Positions 35,255 through 43,108 of a stretch of DNA of 64,000 nucleotides are shown piece after piece. Every line of letters starts with the position of its first letter. The first letter of the stretch is position 1. A program made the position numbers and the translations under genes. This stretch comes from Brevibacillus brevis. GTDB lineage: Bacteria; Bacillota; Bacilli; Brevibacillales; Brevibacillaceae. The stretch spans positions 4,429,001-4,493,000 of the forward strand of contig NZ_LR134338.1 of the NCBI RefSeq assembly GCF_900637055.1, read 5' to 3'. The notes beneath the pieces were generated by a model. The model was not told where the DNA came from and did no database searches. It worked only from the letters and a program-made list of their open reading frames with translations.

Positions 35255-35286
35255 AGAAAACCCCGCAGCCTTCATTGGCTCCGGGG
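35255..35286 (-). terminator. Terminator of the glycosyltransferase gene
   Basis: CCCCGGAGCC pairs with GGCTGCGGGG with one mismatch; TTTTC follows on the minus strand, 11 bases after the stop at 35297. Confidence 0.8.
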
Positions 35287-35296
35287 CTATGCTGTC

Positions 35297-36646
35297 CTAT
35301 TTTTTTACCAGTTCATCCATCAATCGCGCCAATTGCTTCGCCTGCTCACGACGCTCATACGGTTTCACACGCTCTGCAAAATCCGCTCCGCGTTCCTCGC
35401 TACTCATTTGCCCTTGCGCTTTCCACTCTTGATACAGCTTCAGGTATGCTTGCTTGATCTCGTCTTTTTGCTCTGGATCGGCTACTTGTCCGAGACGGAA
35501 ATCTTCAATAATCTCTGTCGCTTCACCTCTTTTGTTCAGAGCAAGAATCGGGTTGCCGATCCCCATGTATTCGTAGAGCTTGCCCGGAATATACGCTCCT
35601 GCGTCAGCGGACACATCCCCGATCAGCAAGAGGGCATTCGCGCCTTTCATCAATCCGAGTGCTTCTTTATGCGGCAGGTTTCCCAGTACGCGAACGATGT
35701 CACCCAGCCCCAATGCTTCTACACAGTCGCGATTTTCGGAATACCCCGGATAATCGAACACCCCGGCAAAGCTGAGCAAGAGATCATTTCGGTCTACTGC
35801 TTTTTCATCGATAAGTTCCCGGATGCCTTGCAGAAGTAGGCGTGGGTTGCGCTTTTGATACAAAATACCTGCGTACACCGCATGAAATTTGTCCGGAGCA
35901 GCATGGCTAGGGGACAACCCTTGAAAATCAGCCTGATCAAACCCATTGTAGATCAGCTCCATCCGCTTGATGCGGTCCTGGTGCTTCTCGCGAAAATTAT
36001 AAGCGAAGGTTGCGGTAACGGTCGTGATCGCATCCGCTTGGGTCATCACTGCCTCCTCCATTCGCTCTTCCATGCGCTCCCGCCATTCGATGCCAGAGGT
36101 GTGCATATTTTGCGTCCACGGATCACGGAAATCCGCTACCCATTTGCAGCCAAACTCACGGGAAAGCTTTTTTGCAATTAAATGGTTCGTTACCGGTCCC
36201 GATGTGGAAAAAATCACGTCGATCTTTTCACGGCACATAATTTCCCGCCCCAGCTTGAGCGCATTCGGCATCCACAGGATTTGGTCGTCTGGAATCAACA
36301 AGTAAGGCTTCACTTTTTTCAGCACATTCACGACCTGTTTTTTCACCTTCGCCTTGAACGAAGGCTGTGATGGTGTGGACATTGTATTGGCACTCGCTGA
36401 TGCGGCTTGTCCCCCTCGATTCGGCAGCAGCTGCCACTCCTTCGCACGGTGAATGGTGACATCACTCGGCAGCTGTGCCAAAAGGGATGGATCGAGCGTC
36501 GCATGATATGCAGGATCTACTGTCAGCACATGGACATTCCAGCCAAACTCCCCCAAATATTTGGCCATTTTCAAAGGTCTTGGCACGCCGCCTCCACCAA
36601 TTGGAGGAAATATGTAGCATATGATCAACACGTTGTGCGTATTCAT
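35297..36646 (-). CDS. Glycosyltransferase family 4 protein
   Basis: 449 residues, GT-B fold. The N-terminal F-P-P-I-G-G-G-G-V-P-R-P loop and the C-terminal L-Y-E-Y-M-G-I-G-N-P-I-L-A donor-site segment fit GT4 enzymes of wall and capsule polysaccharides. No membrane helix or signal. ATG 36646 has AGAAGGA about 10 bases upstream. The donor and acceptor sugars are unknown. It is opposite in strand to the neighbouring glycosyltransferase at 36857. Confidence 0.85.
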   Translation of the reverse strand: MNTHNVLIICYIFPPIGGGGVPRPLKMAKYLGEFGWNVHVLTVDPAYHATLDPSLLAQLPSDVTIHRAKEWQLLPNRGGQAASASANTMSTPSQPSFKAKVKKQVVNVLKKVKPYLLIPDDQILWMPNALKLGREIMCREKIDVIFSTSGPVTNHLIAKKLSREFGCKWVADFRDPWTQNMHTSGIEWRERMEERMEEAVMTQADAITTVTATFAYNFREKHQDRIKRMELIYNGFDQADFQGLSPSHAAPDKFHAVYAGILYQKRNPRLLLQGIRELIDEKAVDRNDLLLSFAGVFDYPGYSENRDCVEALGLGDIVRVLGNLPHKEALGLMKGANALLLIGDVSADAGAYIPGKLYEYMGIGNPILALNKRGEATEIIEDFRLGQVADPEQKDEIKQAYLKLYQEWKAQGQMSSEERGADFAERVKPYERREQAKQLARLMDELVKK

Positions 36647-36756
36647 TTACGTAACCGTCCTTCTCCATTTCAATTTTCCATCATCAACGATACCATAAGT
36701 GCTGTCTTATTGCGAATCTAGCAGGCATCTGCTATAGTGAAAATGGCTTTGTTTAT

Positions 36757-36772
36757 AAATGATCGTTCATTT
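36757..36772. promoter_or_regulatory. FadR/TetR-like palindrome upstream of glycosyltransferase
   Basis: AAATGA-TCGT-TCATTT is a perfect inverted repeat with the same AATGA-N4-TCATT core as the FadR box at 18753. It lies 85 bp before the gene at 36857. A different TetR-family protein may bind it. Confidence 0.35.
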
Positions 36773-36856
36773 TTCGGCACACCCCCTATTCGGTCGTGCC
36801 TCCATGTACATACCTCGGTAGAGGTTGTTTTTTAATTACGATTCGGGTGAATTCAG

Positions 36857-37990
36857 ATGAGCAAATTACGAGTCCTCCACGTGATTGGCGGGGGGGAATT
36901 TGGCGGTGCTGAACAACATATTCTCAATTTGGTCACTACTTTTCCAGCCGACGAAGTAGAAGTCGCAGTCGTATGCTTCTATGATTCTCTCTTCGCGAGT
37001 AAATTGCGGGAATCAGGCATCCAAGTCATTACGCTGAATCAGTTCGGACGTTTTGACTTACGATTGCTGCTGGCTCTGCGGAATGCCTTTTCCACATTCC
37101 AACCAGCGATTATCCATACGCATGGGATTAAAGCCAACTTCTTTTCCCGACTGGCAGCTCGCGGTATGAAGGTGCCTTTGCTGACCACCGTTCACAGCTC
37201 ACTCCGTTATGATTATACAAGCTCCTTGGCCTATGCCATTGTCAGCATGATGGAAATGAGCACGAGACATTGGAACCGTCATTATATCGCGATCAGTGGT
37301 GCGATTGCCGATATTTTGCGGGGGCAGGGTGTTCGCTCGTCTGACATTAGCGTGATTTATAACGGAATGGACATGAAGCCTTATCGGCAAAACCATTTAC
37401 GGGAGAATGACCGCAATCGACTGCGTGCGGAATGGAACATACCAGAGGACGCCTTTTTGTTCGGGACGGCAGCTCGCTTTGTTCCCGTAAAAGGTCTCCC
37501 GATTCTGCTCGATGCCTTTCATGCGCTTGTGACGGACAAGAAAGAGTCCCCTTATCTCGTGTTGATCGGAGATGGCTCTGAACGTGCTGCGCTCGAGGCC
37601 AAGGCTAAAGAATTGGGGCTGGAATCGCGTGTTCGCTTTGCTGGATTTCGGCAAGATATTCCTGCGTGCTTGCATGCCTTAGATGGTTTTGTCCACTCTT
37701 CTCTGTACGAAGGGCTTGGCTATACAATCATCGAGGCAATGGCTTCGGAGGTTCCTGTCGTAGCAAGCAATGTCGGCGGTGTGAAAGAGTTTGTTTTCGA
37801 TGGCGATACAGGGCTGATCGTCGAACCGGGGAATCCAGCTTTGTTGGCGCAAGCAATGGAACGGTTATGGACTTCACCACAGTTGCGTGAAACCATGGTG
37901 CAAAACGCTCTGAACAAAGTAGAATCCACTTTTACCATCCAAACCATGACCGAACAAATTGTTGCTCTTTATCGTACGTTACTGAAATGA
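36857..37990 (+). CDS. Glycosyltransferase family 4 protein
   Basis: 377 residues, complete GT-B enzyme. Start segment H-V-I-G-G-G-E-F-G-G-A-E-Q-H is the acceptor-side loop; the retaining GT4 motif E-G-L-G-Y-T-I-I-E (near 293) and N-V-G-G-V-K-E-F at the donor site are intact. Cytoplasmic. GGGTGA serves as a weak site before ATG 36857. Likely part of wall-polysaccharide synthesis with the neighbouring genes. Confidence 0.88.
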   Translation: MSKLRVLHVIGGGEFGGAEQHILNLVTTFPADEVEVAVVCFYDSLFASKLRESGIQVITLNQFGRFDLRLLLALRNAFSTFQPAIIHTHGIKANFFSRLAARGMKVPLLTTVHSSLRYDYTSSLAYAIVSMMEMSTRHWNRHYIAISGAIADILRGQGVRSSDISVIYNGMDMKPYRQNHLRENDRNRLRAEWNIPEDAFLFGTAARFVPVKGLPILLDAFHALVTDKKESPYLVLIGDGSERAALEAKAKELGLESRVRFAGFRQDIPACLHALDGFVHSSLYEGLGYTIIEAMASEVPVVASNVGGVKEFVFDGDTGLIVEPGNPALLAQAMERLWTSPQLRETMVQNALNKVESTFTIQTMTEQIVALYRTLLK

Positions 37991-37992
37991 CG

Positions 37993-38034
37993 AAAAGCAC
38001 GGTGAAACGCGAACAGCGGGCATCGTGCTTTTTT
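37993..38034 (+). terminator. Terminator after glycosyltransferase
   Basis: AAAAGCACG and CGTGCTTTT pair perfectly around a 22-base loop, then more T, right after the stop at 37990. Confidence 0.85.
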
Positions 38035-38153
38035 CATATCATTTGTTTGAAGAATCTGTTTTTATGGTTGCCTACTCATGATCAATCTGGTTACATATGA
38101 ATTGGAACTATTTTGTATAGCAAGCTGCACCAGACAGAAAGGGTGAAATTGAG

Positions 38154-38981
38154 ATGAAACTATTTCTTTCGGTAGACATGGAAGGTATTTCAGGCATTGT
38201 GGATACGAGTTATATTAACCCGCATTCAGGCGTTAACTATCAGCGTGGTCGCCAGTTTATGACGGACGATGCCAATGCAGTCATTGAAGCTGCACTTGAG
38301 TCTGGCGTAACCGAAATTGTGGTAGCAGACAGCCACAACACGATGAACAACATTCTCTGGGAAAAGCTCCATCCAAAAGCGAGACTGTTGGCAGGTTCTC
38401 CACGCGATTCATCCATGATGGAAGGACTCGATGAGAGCTTTGATGCAGCGATGTTTATCGGCTATCATACCCGCCAAGGGATTCCTGGCGTGCTCAGTCA
38501 TACGATGTCCGGTGTGGTTCACAATATGTATATCAACGGACAAGTCGTGGGTGAATTCGGCTTTAACGCCGCGATTGCGGGCATGCACAACGTTCCTGTT
38601 GTCATGGTGTCTGGTGATAATCTCATCGCCGTCGAAGCACAGGAACTGATCCCAGGCATTCAAACAGCGATCGTGAAGGAAGCTGTATCCCGCACGGCTG
38701 CTATCTGTCTCTCGCGTGAAGAAGCGACCGCTGAACTAAAGCGCAAGACGGCCAACGCTTTGCGCAACCGGAACAACATCCAGCCATTCCGTACAGCTGT
38801 ACCTGTAGAGCTGGCGATGGAATTCTCCCATGCAGGACAAGCCGAGATGGCTGCAATTGTCCCGGGCACTCGCTATGAAACAGCAACAAACACGGTTTAT
38901 TACAATGCAGCAAATCCGCAAGATATGTACAAAACGATGCGCGCTATGCTGAACCTGGCGTCGGGTGCTGAGTTTTTCTAA
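38154..38981 (+). CDS. dppA: D-aminopeptidase DppA (peptidase family M55)
   Basis: 275 residues. A zinc-dependent peptidase removing N-terminal D-amino acids from small peptides, such as D-Ala-D-Ala from wall turnover. The metal ligands of B. subtilis DppA have clear counterparts: Asp8, Glu10, His61, His105 and Glu134, with His116 as the catalytic base. It stands alone here, without the dppBCDE transporter that accompanies it in B. subtilis. GGGTGA precedes ATG 38154. Confidence 0.93.
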   Translation: MKLFLSVDMEGISGIVDTSYINPHSGVNYQRGRQFMTDDANAVIEAALESGVTEIVVADSHNTMNNILWEKLHPKARLLAGSPRDSSMMEGLDESFDAAMFIGYHTRQGIPGVLSHTMSGVVHNMYINGQVVGEFGFNAAIAGMHNVPVVMVSGDNLIAVEAQELIPGIQTAIVKEAVSRTAAICLSREEATAELKRKTANALRNRNNIQPFRTAVPVELAMEFSHAGQAEMAAIVPGTRYETATNTVYYNAANPQDMYKTMRAMLNLASGAEFF

Positions 38982-38994
38982 AATGGTAATGAGG

Positions 38995-39025
38995 GAACGG
39001 AAGACTGAAAACAGTTCTTCCGTTC
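38995..39025 (+). terminator. Hairpin after dppA
   Basis: GAACGGAAGA and TCTTCCGTTC are perfect arms around an 11-base loop, 13 bases after the dppA stop. The trailing T run is poor, so termination strength is uncertain. Confidence 0.6.
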
Positions 39026-39039
39026 TTCTGTTATCTATT

Positions 39040-39252
39040 TCTGTTTGTTTCCAGTCCTAGCGCCTGTGGAGCCCAACTTAGCGGAGGAATGAATGGCGGG
39101 GGTTTTCAGCTTCAACCTCTGCAAATACCTCTTCAAACCTTCTACTTTTGAAGCGCTCCCGTCATTCATTTCGGAGCGGACAGTCCCCTCCCTCAGCAGG
39201 GCGTAGGCCGAAGCGTAGACTGGAAATTCACTTCTTTCCCCCTCTGCAGCTA
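39040..39252. repeat. Structured dispersed repeat, copy B
   Basis: Shares ordered blocks with copy A (1375-1590): TTTCCAG, TGTGGAG, TTAGCGGAG, CGGAGCGGACAGTC and TAGACTGGAAAT. Stems occur at the same places: TTCCAGTC with GACTGGAA at the ends, 39087-39100 with 39158-39172, and GCTTCAA (39109-39115) with TTGAAGC (39148-39154). The paired bases differ from copy A but still pair. No gene is seen. Confidence 0.75.
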
Positions 39253-39267
39253 CTCCTCTTAACCAAA

Positions 39268-39300
39268 TAAAAAAAGCAGACCCATCACCGGAGTCTGCTT
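39268..39300 (-). terminator. Terminator of the cold-shock gene
   Basis: AGCAGAC and GTCTGCT pair around a partly paired loop; seven T follow on the minus strand, 13 bases past the stop. Confidence 0.88.
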
Positions 39301-39313
39301 GTCGTTTCAGCTT

Positions 39314-39514
39314 TTATAGTTTCCGAACGTTCGTCGCTTGAGGACCGCGTTGTCCGTTTTCTACGTCAAACTCAACCTCTTGCCCTTCGTCCAAGGATTT
39401 GTACCCTTCGCCCTGAATAGCGGAGAAGTGAACGAATACGTCATCTCCACCATCACGCTCGATAAAACCGAAACCTTTTTCACTGTTGAACCACTTTACT
39501 CTTCCACGTTCCAT
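39314..39514 (-). CDS. Cold-shock protein (CspA family)
   Basis: 66 residues, a single OB-fold RNA chaperone. RNP1 K-G-F-G-F-I and RNP2 V-F-V-H-F are intact, and the protein starts M-E-R-G-R-V-K-W-F-N. AGGAGG lies just before ATG 39514. A 7-bp hairpin sits immediately upstream of the ribosome site, which may regulate translation with temperature. Confidence 0.97.
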   Translation of the reverse strand: MERGRVKWFNSEKGFGFIERDGGDDVFVHFSAIQGEGYKSLDEGQEVEFDVENGQRGPQATNVRKL

Positions 39515-39527
39515 TTTTGCCTCCTAG

Positions 39528-39544
39528 CATGTAACCCTTACATG
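39528..39544 (-). promoter_or_regulatory. Leader hairpin next to the csp ribosome site
   Basis: CATGTAA-CCC-TTACATG, a perfect 7-bp stem, ends four bases before the AGGAGG of the cold-shock gene. In RNA it would abut the Shine-Dalgarno sequence. Confidence 0.5.
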
Positions 39545-39620
39545 ACATTTGAAATATTGTCTTACCTCGGTTACTATTGCCATTTACGAGGCTTATTATA
39601 CGTGACCGTACTTTTTTCTC

Positions 39621-40388
39621 CTACTTCGCAGCCTCTGTTGCTTCTTTGGCTTTGCTCTGGTCCACAATAAATTGTCCCTTCCAGCTGCCCTTTGTTTTGC
39701 CGATCCGGTTCACATCGACATTCAAAGTGAGTGGCTGTGGTAGCTTGAATCCATGCGTGGTGAAGGCAAGAACGCCCTCTGGCTTGTCATGATCGGCTAT
39801 TCCCACCTCTACTTCCTTACCGGACTCGTCTGTTAAGTAGAAAGGCAAATAATCCTCTTTGCTGGTCCCGATAAAGTTTAGGACACTCGTTGTACCTTCC
39901 GAGCCTTTATCCTGGTACACAGGATTGCCATTTGCTTCGCCTACCACATCTAAACCTGTCGTATCGAATTCGAAAGGCACCAGTTCTCCATTTTGTTGTT
40001 CAATGCGATAGTGTAGCAGAACTTTGCTTTCTTCCGCATACACTTCCGTAAAATGAATCGTAATCCCCTGATCGGTAATTTTTTGATCGATCGGAATGGA
40101 CAACCCTTCTGCCGCTGCTCGCTTAACCTCTTCACCCACCAAACTGTTCAAGTCTTTTGGATTGTCTGCAAAATAAGAGGTTCCATTTAAAGCCGCATAT
40201 ACTCCAGTCGGCAGTATAATAGCAGCAATTAATCCCATCATAACTAATTTTTTCTTCATCGATGCAGTCTCCTTTTTTTCGTGATAGCGATGAAAGGACT
40301 GCCTGACGCGCTGGTCGAGTTCATCAGGGATCGTGGTTTCGTCAATTTGTTTGGTGAGAGACTGTTTTATGATTTTTTCGATAGACAT
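39621..40388 (-). CDS. Anti-sigma factor with DUF4179-type external domain
   Basis: 255 residues. The cytoplasmic N-terminus (1-45) should bind the sigma factor; one membrane helix at about 46-66 leads to an external domain of the DUF4179 kind (A-A-L-N-G-T-S-Y-F, then S-L-V-G-E-E-V-K-R). Its start overlaps the sigma gene by 22 bp, typical of ECF sigma/anti-sigma pairs. The signal it senses is not evident; the place in the envelope region suggests a cell-surface cue. Confidence 0.82.
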   Translation of the reverse strand: MSIEKIIKQSLTKQIDETTIPDELDQRVRQSFHRYHEKKETASMKKKLVMMGLIAAIILPTGVYAALNGTSYFADNPKDLNSLVGEEVKRAAAEGLSIPIDQKITDQGITIHFTEVYAEESKVLLHYRIEQQNGELVPFEFDTTGLDVVGEANGNPVYQDKGSEGTTSVLNFIGTSKEDYLPFYLTDESGKEVEVGIADHDKPEGVLAFTTHGFKLPQPLTLNVDVNRIGKTKGSWKGQFIVDQSKAKEATEAAK

Positions 40389-40954
40389 GTTTGGAGTTCC
40401 TCCTCATTCCATTCGACGTCAATCCACTCGCGGATTCGCTTTAATGCCAGATGATTTCTCGATTTTGCTGTCCCCACGGGTATTTCCAGCAGTTCGGCAA
40501 TCTGATCGTACGTATAATCGTAGTAATACCGATAGATCACGACGATCCGCAGCTTGAACGGCAGCTTTTGGATTGCTTGCTGCATCTCTGTGGCAGACTC
40601 CATCGCAAGCATTGGCTCATCCGGCGTTTCGACATGTTGCTCTTCTTCCAAGCTCTGTTTTCGTTCTAACAGACGGAATCTTCTCCAAATCTGTCTACGC
40701 CAGTTTTTCACCTGTCTAATGACAATCCCATTTACCCAGAAAAGAAACGGACGCTTGCGATCATAGGCAGGCAGTGATCGCCATAGCTGATAGTAGATTT
40801 CGCTTACAATATCATGAACATCTTCTTTATTCGTGACCATGGCTGCTACGGTACCGTAAATTTTTGTCCGCGTCATGCTGTAGACCACCTCAAAAGCTTC
40901 TTGATCTCCATCAAGCAAACGGTCCAGCCACAGTTCTAACATTTGATCATTCAT
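40367..40954 (-). CDS. ECF-type RNA polymerase sigma factor
   Basis: 195 residues from ATG 40954, six bases after GGGGGC; upstream in-frame starts overlap the promoter region and have no site. Region 2 is seen in D-I-V-S-E-I-Y-Y-Q-L-W-R-S and region 4 in Y-D-Y-T-Y-D-Q-I-A-E-L-L-E-I-P-V-G-T-A-K-S-R. Expected to direct its own operon and unknown envelope-stress genes. Coupled by overlap to the anti-sigma gene. Confidence 0.9.
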   Translation of the reverse strand: MNDQMLELWLDRLLDGDQEAFEVVYSMTRTKIYGTVAAMVTNKEDVHDIVSEIYYQLWRSLPAYDRKRPFLFWVNGIVIRQVKNWRRQIWRRFRLLERKQSLEEEQHVETPDEPMLAMESATEMQQAIQKLPFKLRIVVIYRYYYDYTYDQIAELLEIPVGTAKSRNHLALKRIREWIDVEWNEEELQTCLSKKS

Positions 40955-41022
40955 CGGAGGGCCCCCTGAAATTGTATACACCTTGTATTGGCTCTCTCGT
41001 TCAATATGGTTCACTACTTTAT

Positions 41023-41068
41023 AAAAAAAACCTCTCCAAACGCTTTTACGTGCGTTTAGAGAGGTTTT
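41023..41068 (-). terminator. Terminator of the nucleotide-sugar dehydrogenase gene
   Basis: AAAACCTCTCTAAACGC pairs with GCGTTTGGAGAGGTTTT with one mismatch, eight T on the minus strand. It separates this gene from the sigma operon. Confidence 0.92.
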
Positions 41069-41099
41069 GGCATTCAAATCAGTGGAACTTGTTCAAGAA

Positions 41100-42398
41100 T
41101 TAAATGCGCACCACAGTCGCCTTGCAGACAAGGTCACGCGGGATGCGGTTCTTCGTATCGAAGAGGATCGGTGCTTCCGCCATTTTTTCAGCAACATTCG
41201 CCCAATCTGCCTCAGCAAATTCCTTTTGCACAGCAGTCAGGAACAACGCATCTGCTCCATTCACTGCTTTGTCCAGACTGTCAACCTTGTGATCATAGAT
41301 AGTCGGAACAGCCGGATCGTAGGAACGAACGTCTACTCCTTTTGCCATGAGCAGCTTGATCAGGTCGTGGACAGGGCTTACGCGGTCGTCATTGGAAAAG
41401 TCTTTCATCGCCATCCCCAATACAGCTACGCGGCTTCCTGCCAATGTCTTGCCATTTTTCTTCAAAGCTTGCTCGAGCATGCCGATCAACACTTCTGGCA
41501 CCGCATCGTTCGTGTTGCGAGCCAACTGCAAAATCGGCAGGTTCACTTCCAATTCACGTGCCTTAGGCTGCAAGTAGTACAGCGCATTCGGCAAACAGAA
41601 GCCGCCTACACCCGGTCCTGGCGATAACAGGTTTACACGCGTGTGCGTATTGGCAACCTTGATCAGCTCAAACGTATCGATGCCGAACGCCTCGGAGAAA
41701 CGAGCGAATTCCTGTACCATTGCAATGTTTACATCACGCTGGATGTTTTCGATGACTTTTGCTGTCTCGACTACGCGGATATCCGTGATCGTGATGTCCG
41801 TCTCGCTGATGAAGGACAACAACTCTTTTCCTTTTTCAGCACTTTGTTCATTAATGCCCCCCAGAACGAGCGGCATGTGGATGAACTCTTCAAAAGCACG
41901 CCCCTCTGCAATTCGCTCCGAGCAGTATGTCAGATAGAAATCGACACCAGCCACAAGACCGCTTGTTTCTTCCAAAATCGGCAGAATCACATCTTCTGTC
42001 GTTCCTGGTACGACGGTACTGCGGATCATGATGGTATCGCCTTTTTTCAGTACGCGACCGAGCGATTGCGCACAGCTTTTCAGCGGTCCGAGATCAGGAT
42101 CGCCGTTATGGACAGGCAATCCGACTGTTACAATATAGTTATGGACTTCCGCAGCAGCTTCCTCGTAGGAGGTCGTTGCACGGAAACGTTTTGCTTCAAT
42201 CTGCTCTTTGAGGATCTCTGGCAACGTTTTTCCCTGATAGGACTCCAGGTGATGGGAATGTGCCGCATTGATCTCATCGACGACATGCGGTACGACGTCA
42301 ATACCGATGACGTTTGCTCCTTTCATGGCATAGGTAAGCGCCAACGGCAAGCCTACAAACCCCAATCCCACAACAGCTACGCTTACAGGTTGAGTCAT
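41100..42398 (-). CDS. Nucleotide-sugar dehydrogenase (UDP-Glc/UDP-ManNAc type)
   Basis: 432 residues. It oxidises C6 of a UDP-sugar to the uronic acid in two NAD-dependent steps. The NAD fold G-L-G-F-V-G-L-P is at 11-18; the catalytic cysteine is Cys268 in G-V-G-G-F-C-L-P-N. The form resembles WecC/TviB-type enzymes more than glucose dehydrogenase, so UDP-ManNAcA or a related acid sugar is likely. It should supply the polysaccharide cluster. Ends in a strong terminator. Confidence 0.87.
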   Translation of the reverse strand: MTQPVSVAVVGLGFVGLPLALTYAMKGANVIGIDVVPHVVDEINAAHSHHLESYQGKTLPEILKEQIEAKRFRATTSYEEAAAEVHNYIVTVGLPVHNGDPDLGPLKSCAQSLGRVLKKGDTIMIRSTVVPGTTEDVILPILEETSGLVAGVDFYLTYCSERIAEGRAFEEFIHMPLVLGGINEQSAEKGKELLSFISETDITITDIRVVETAKVIENIQRDVNIAMVQEFARFSEAFGIDTFELIKVANTHTRVNLLSPGPGVGGFCLPNALYYLQPKARELEVNLPILQLARNTNDAVPEVLIGMLEQALKKNGKTLAGSRVAVLGMAMKDFSNDDRVSPVHDLIKLLMAKGVDVRSYDPAVPTIYDHKVDSLDKAVNGADALFLTAVQKEFAEADWANVAEKMAEAPILFDTKNRIPRDLVCKATVVRI

Positions 42399-42476
42399 TG
42401 CGTATCTCCTCTTTCACATTCTCTAAGTAAGGTCCGTATGACTTTGGTAGTCATGCGGCCAACTTGCGCATATTTT

Positions 42477-42551
42477 TTAGGACATGTAGTAAACACCTGC
42501 AGCGATAAAAAGCACACACAATCCGATGAGGACCTTGTACAACGTTTCCAA
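42477..42551 (-). CDS. Possible 24-aa membrane peptide
   Basis: A TTG at 42551 lies 7 bases after GGGGGAGG. The peptide reads M-E-T-L-Y-K then one hydrophobic helix ending in V-Y-Y-M-S. It sits in the 282-bp gap between the DUF350 and dehydrogenase genes. Very short, non-ATG start and no known family, so only tentative. Confidence 0.35.
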   Translation of the reverse strand: METLYKVLIGLCVLFIAAGVYYMS

Positions 42552-42680
42552 GGCTTTTCCTCCCCCATACAATCTTGGCTTGTCCTCTTTATTGTAAAAA
42601 GGACTTTGATTGGGCAGAATAGTTTGGTACTCTTTCGCCAAATCAAATTATACTCCCGTTTGAAATATCGTTCAACCCGT

Positions 42681-43091
42681 CTAACGAGGCAAGGATGCCC
42701 CTATGATATACGAAAAACCGATGGACAGGACCATCGCAATAAAACCAATGGCCCTGTTATCTTTTGCAATTTCCTGGTCGACATTAAAAGTAGGGGTCAT
42801 GAATTCAAAAATGAAGTAAGCAGACAGCAACAGGAAAAATCCGAATGTCGCCCAAATCAACGCTTCACCCAAAGACAAATGCGCCTGAATGGAATAGCGG
42901 AAAATGTTCGCGATCCCAAAAATTTTCCCGCCTGTTGCCATGGCTACTGCCATGTTCCCACGCTTCAATTCTTCCCAAACACGATAACGCGTCACCAGTT
43001 CAAAAATGGCTAAGAATAAAACCATCGCCAGTCCAGACACAGTAAAATAAGCTGCAGTTGCAAAATATGGATTGTGCAGAAGGCTTTCCAT
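42681..43091 (-). CDS. yshE: DUF350 membrane protein (YshE-like)
   Basis: 136 residues with four membrane helices, a full DUF350 protein (two repeats of two helices). B. subtilis yshE has the same place directly after mutSB. Function unknown. GGGAGGG precedes ATG 43091; the gene is 17 bp after mutS2 and likely cotranscribed. Confidence 0.85.
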   Translation of the reverse strand: MESLLHNPYFATAAYFTVSGLAMVLFLAIFELVTRYRVWEELKRGNMAVAMATGGKIFGIANIFRYSIQAHLSLGEALIWATFGFFLLLSAYFIFEFMTPTFNVDQEIAKDNRAIGFIAMVLSIGFSYIIGASLPR

Positions 43092-43108
43092 ATGTCCCTC
43101 CCGACCTC

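Noticed and set aside
39595..39600. TATAAT as cold-shock gene promoter
   Set aside because: Good -10, but no -35 at 15-19 bases and it overlaps the tail of the neighbouring gene; promoter not assigned.
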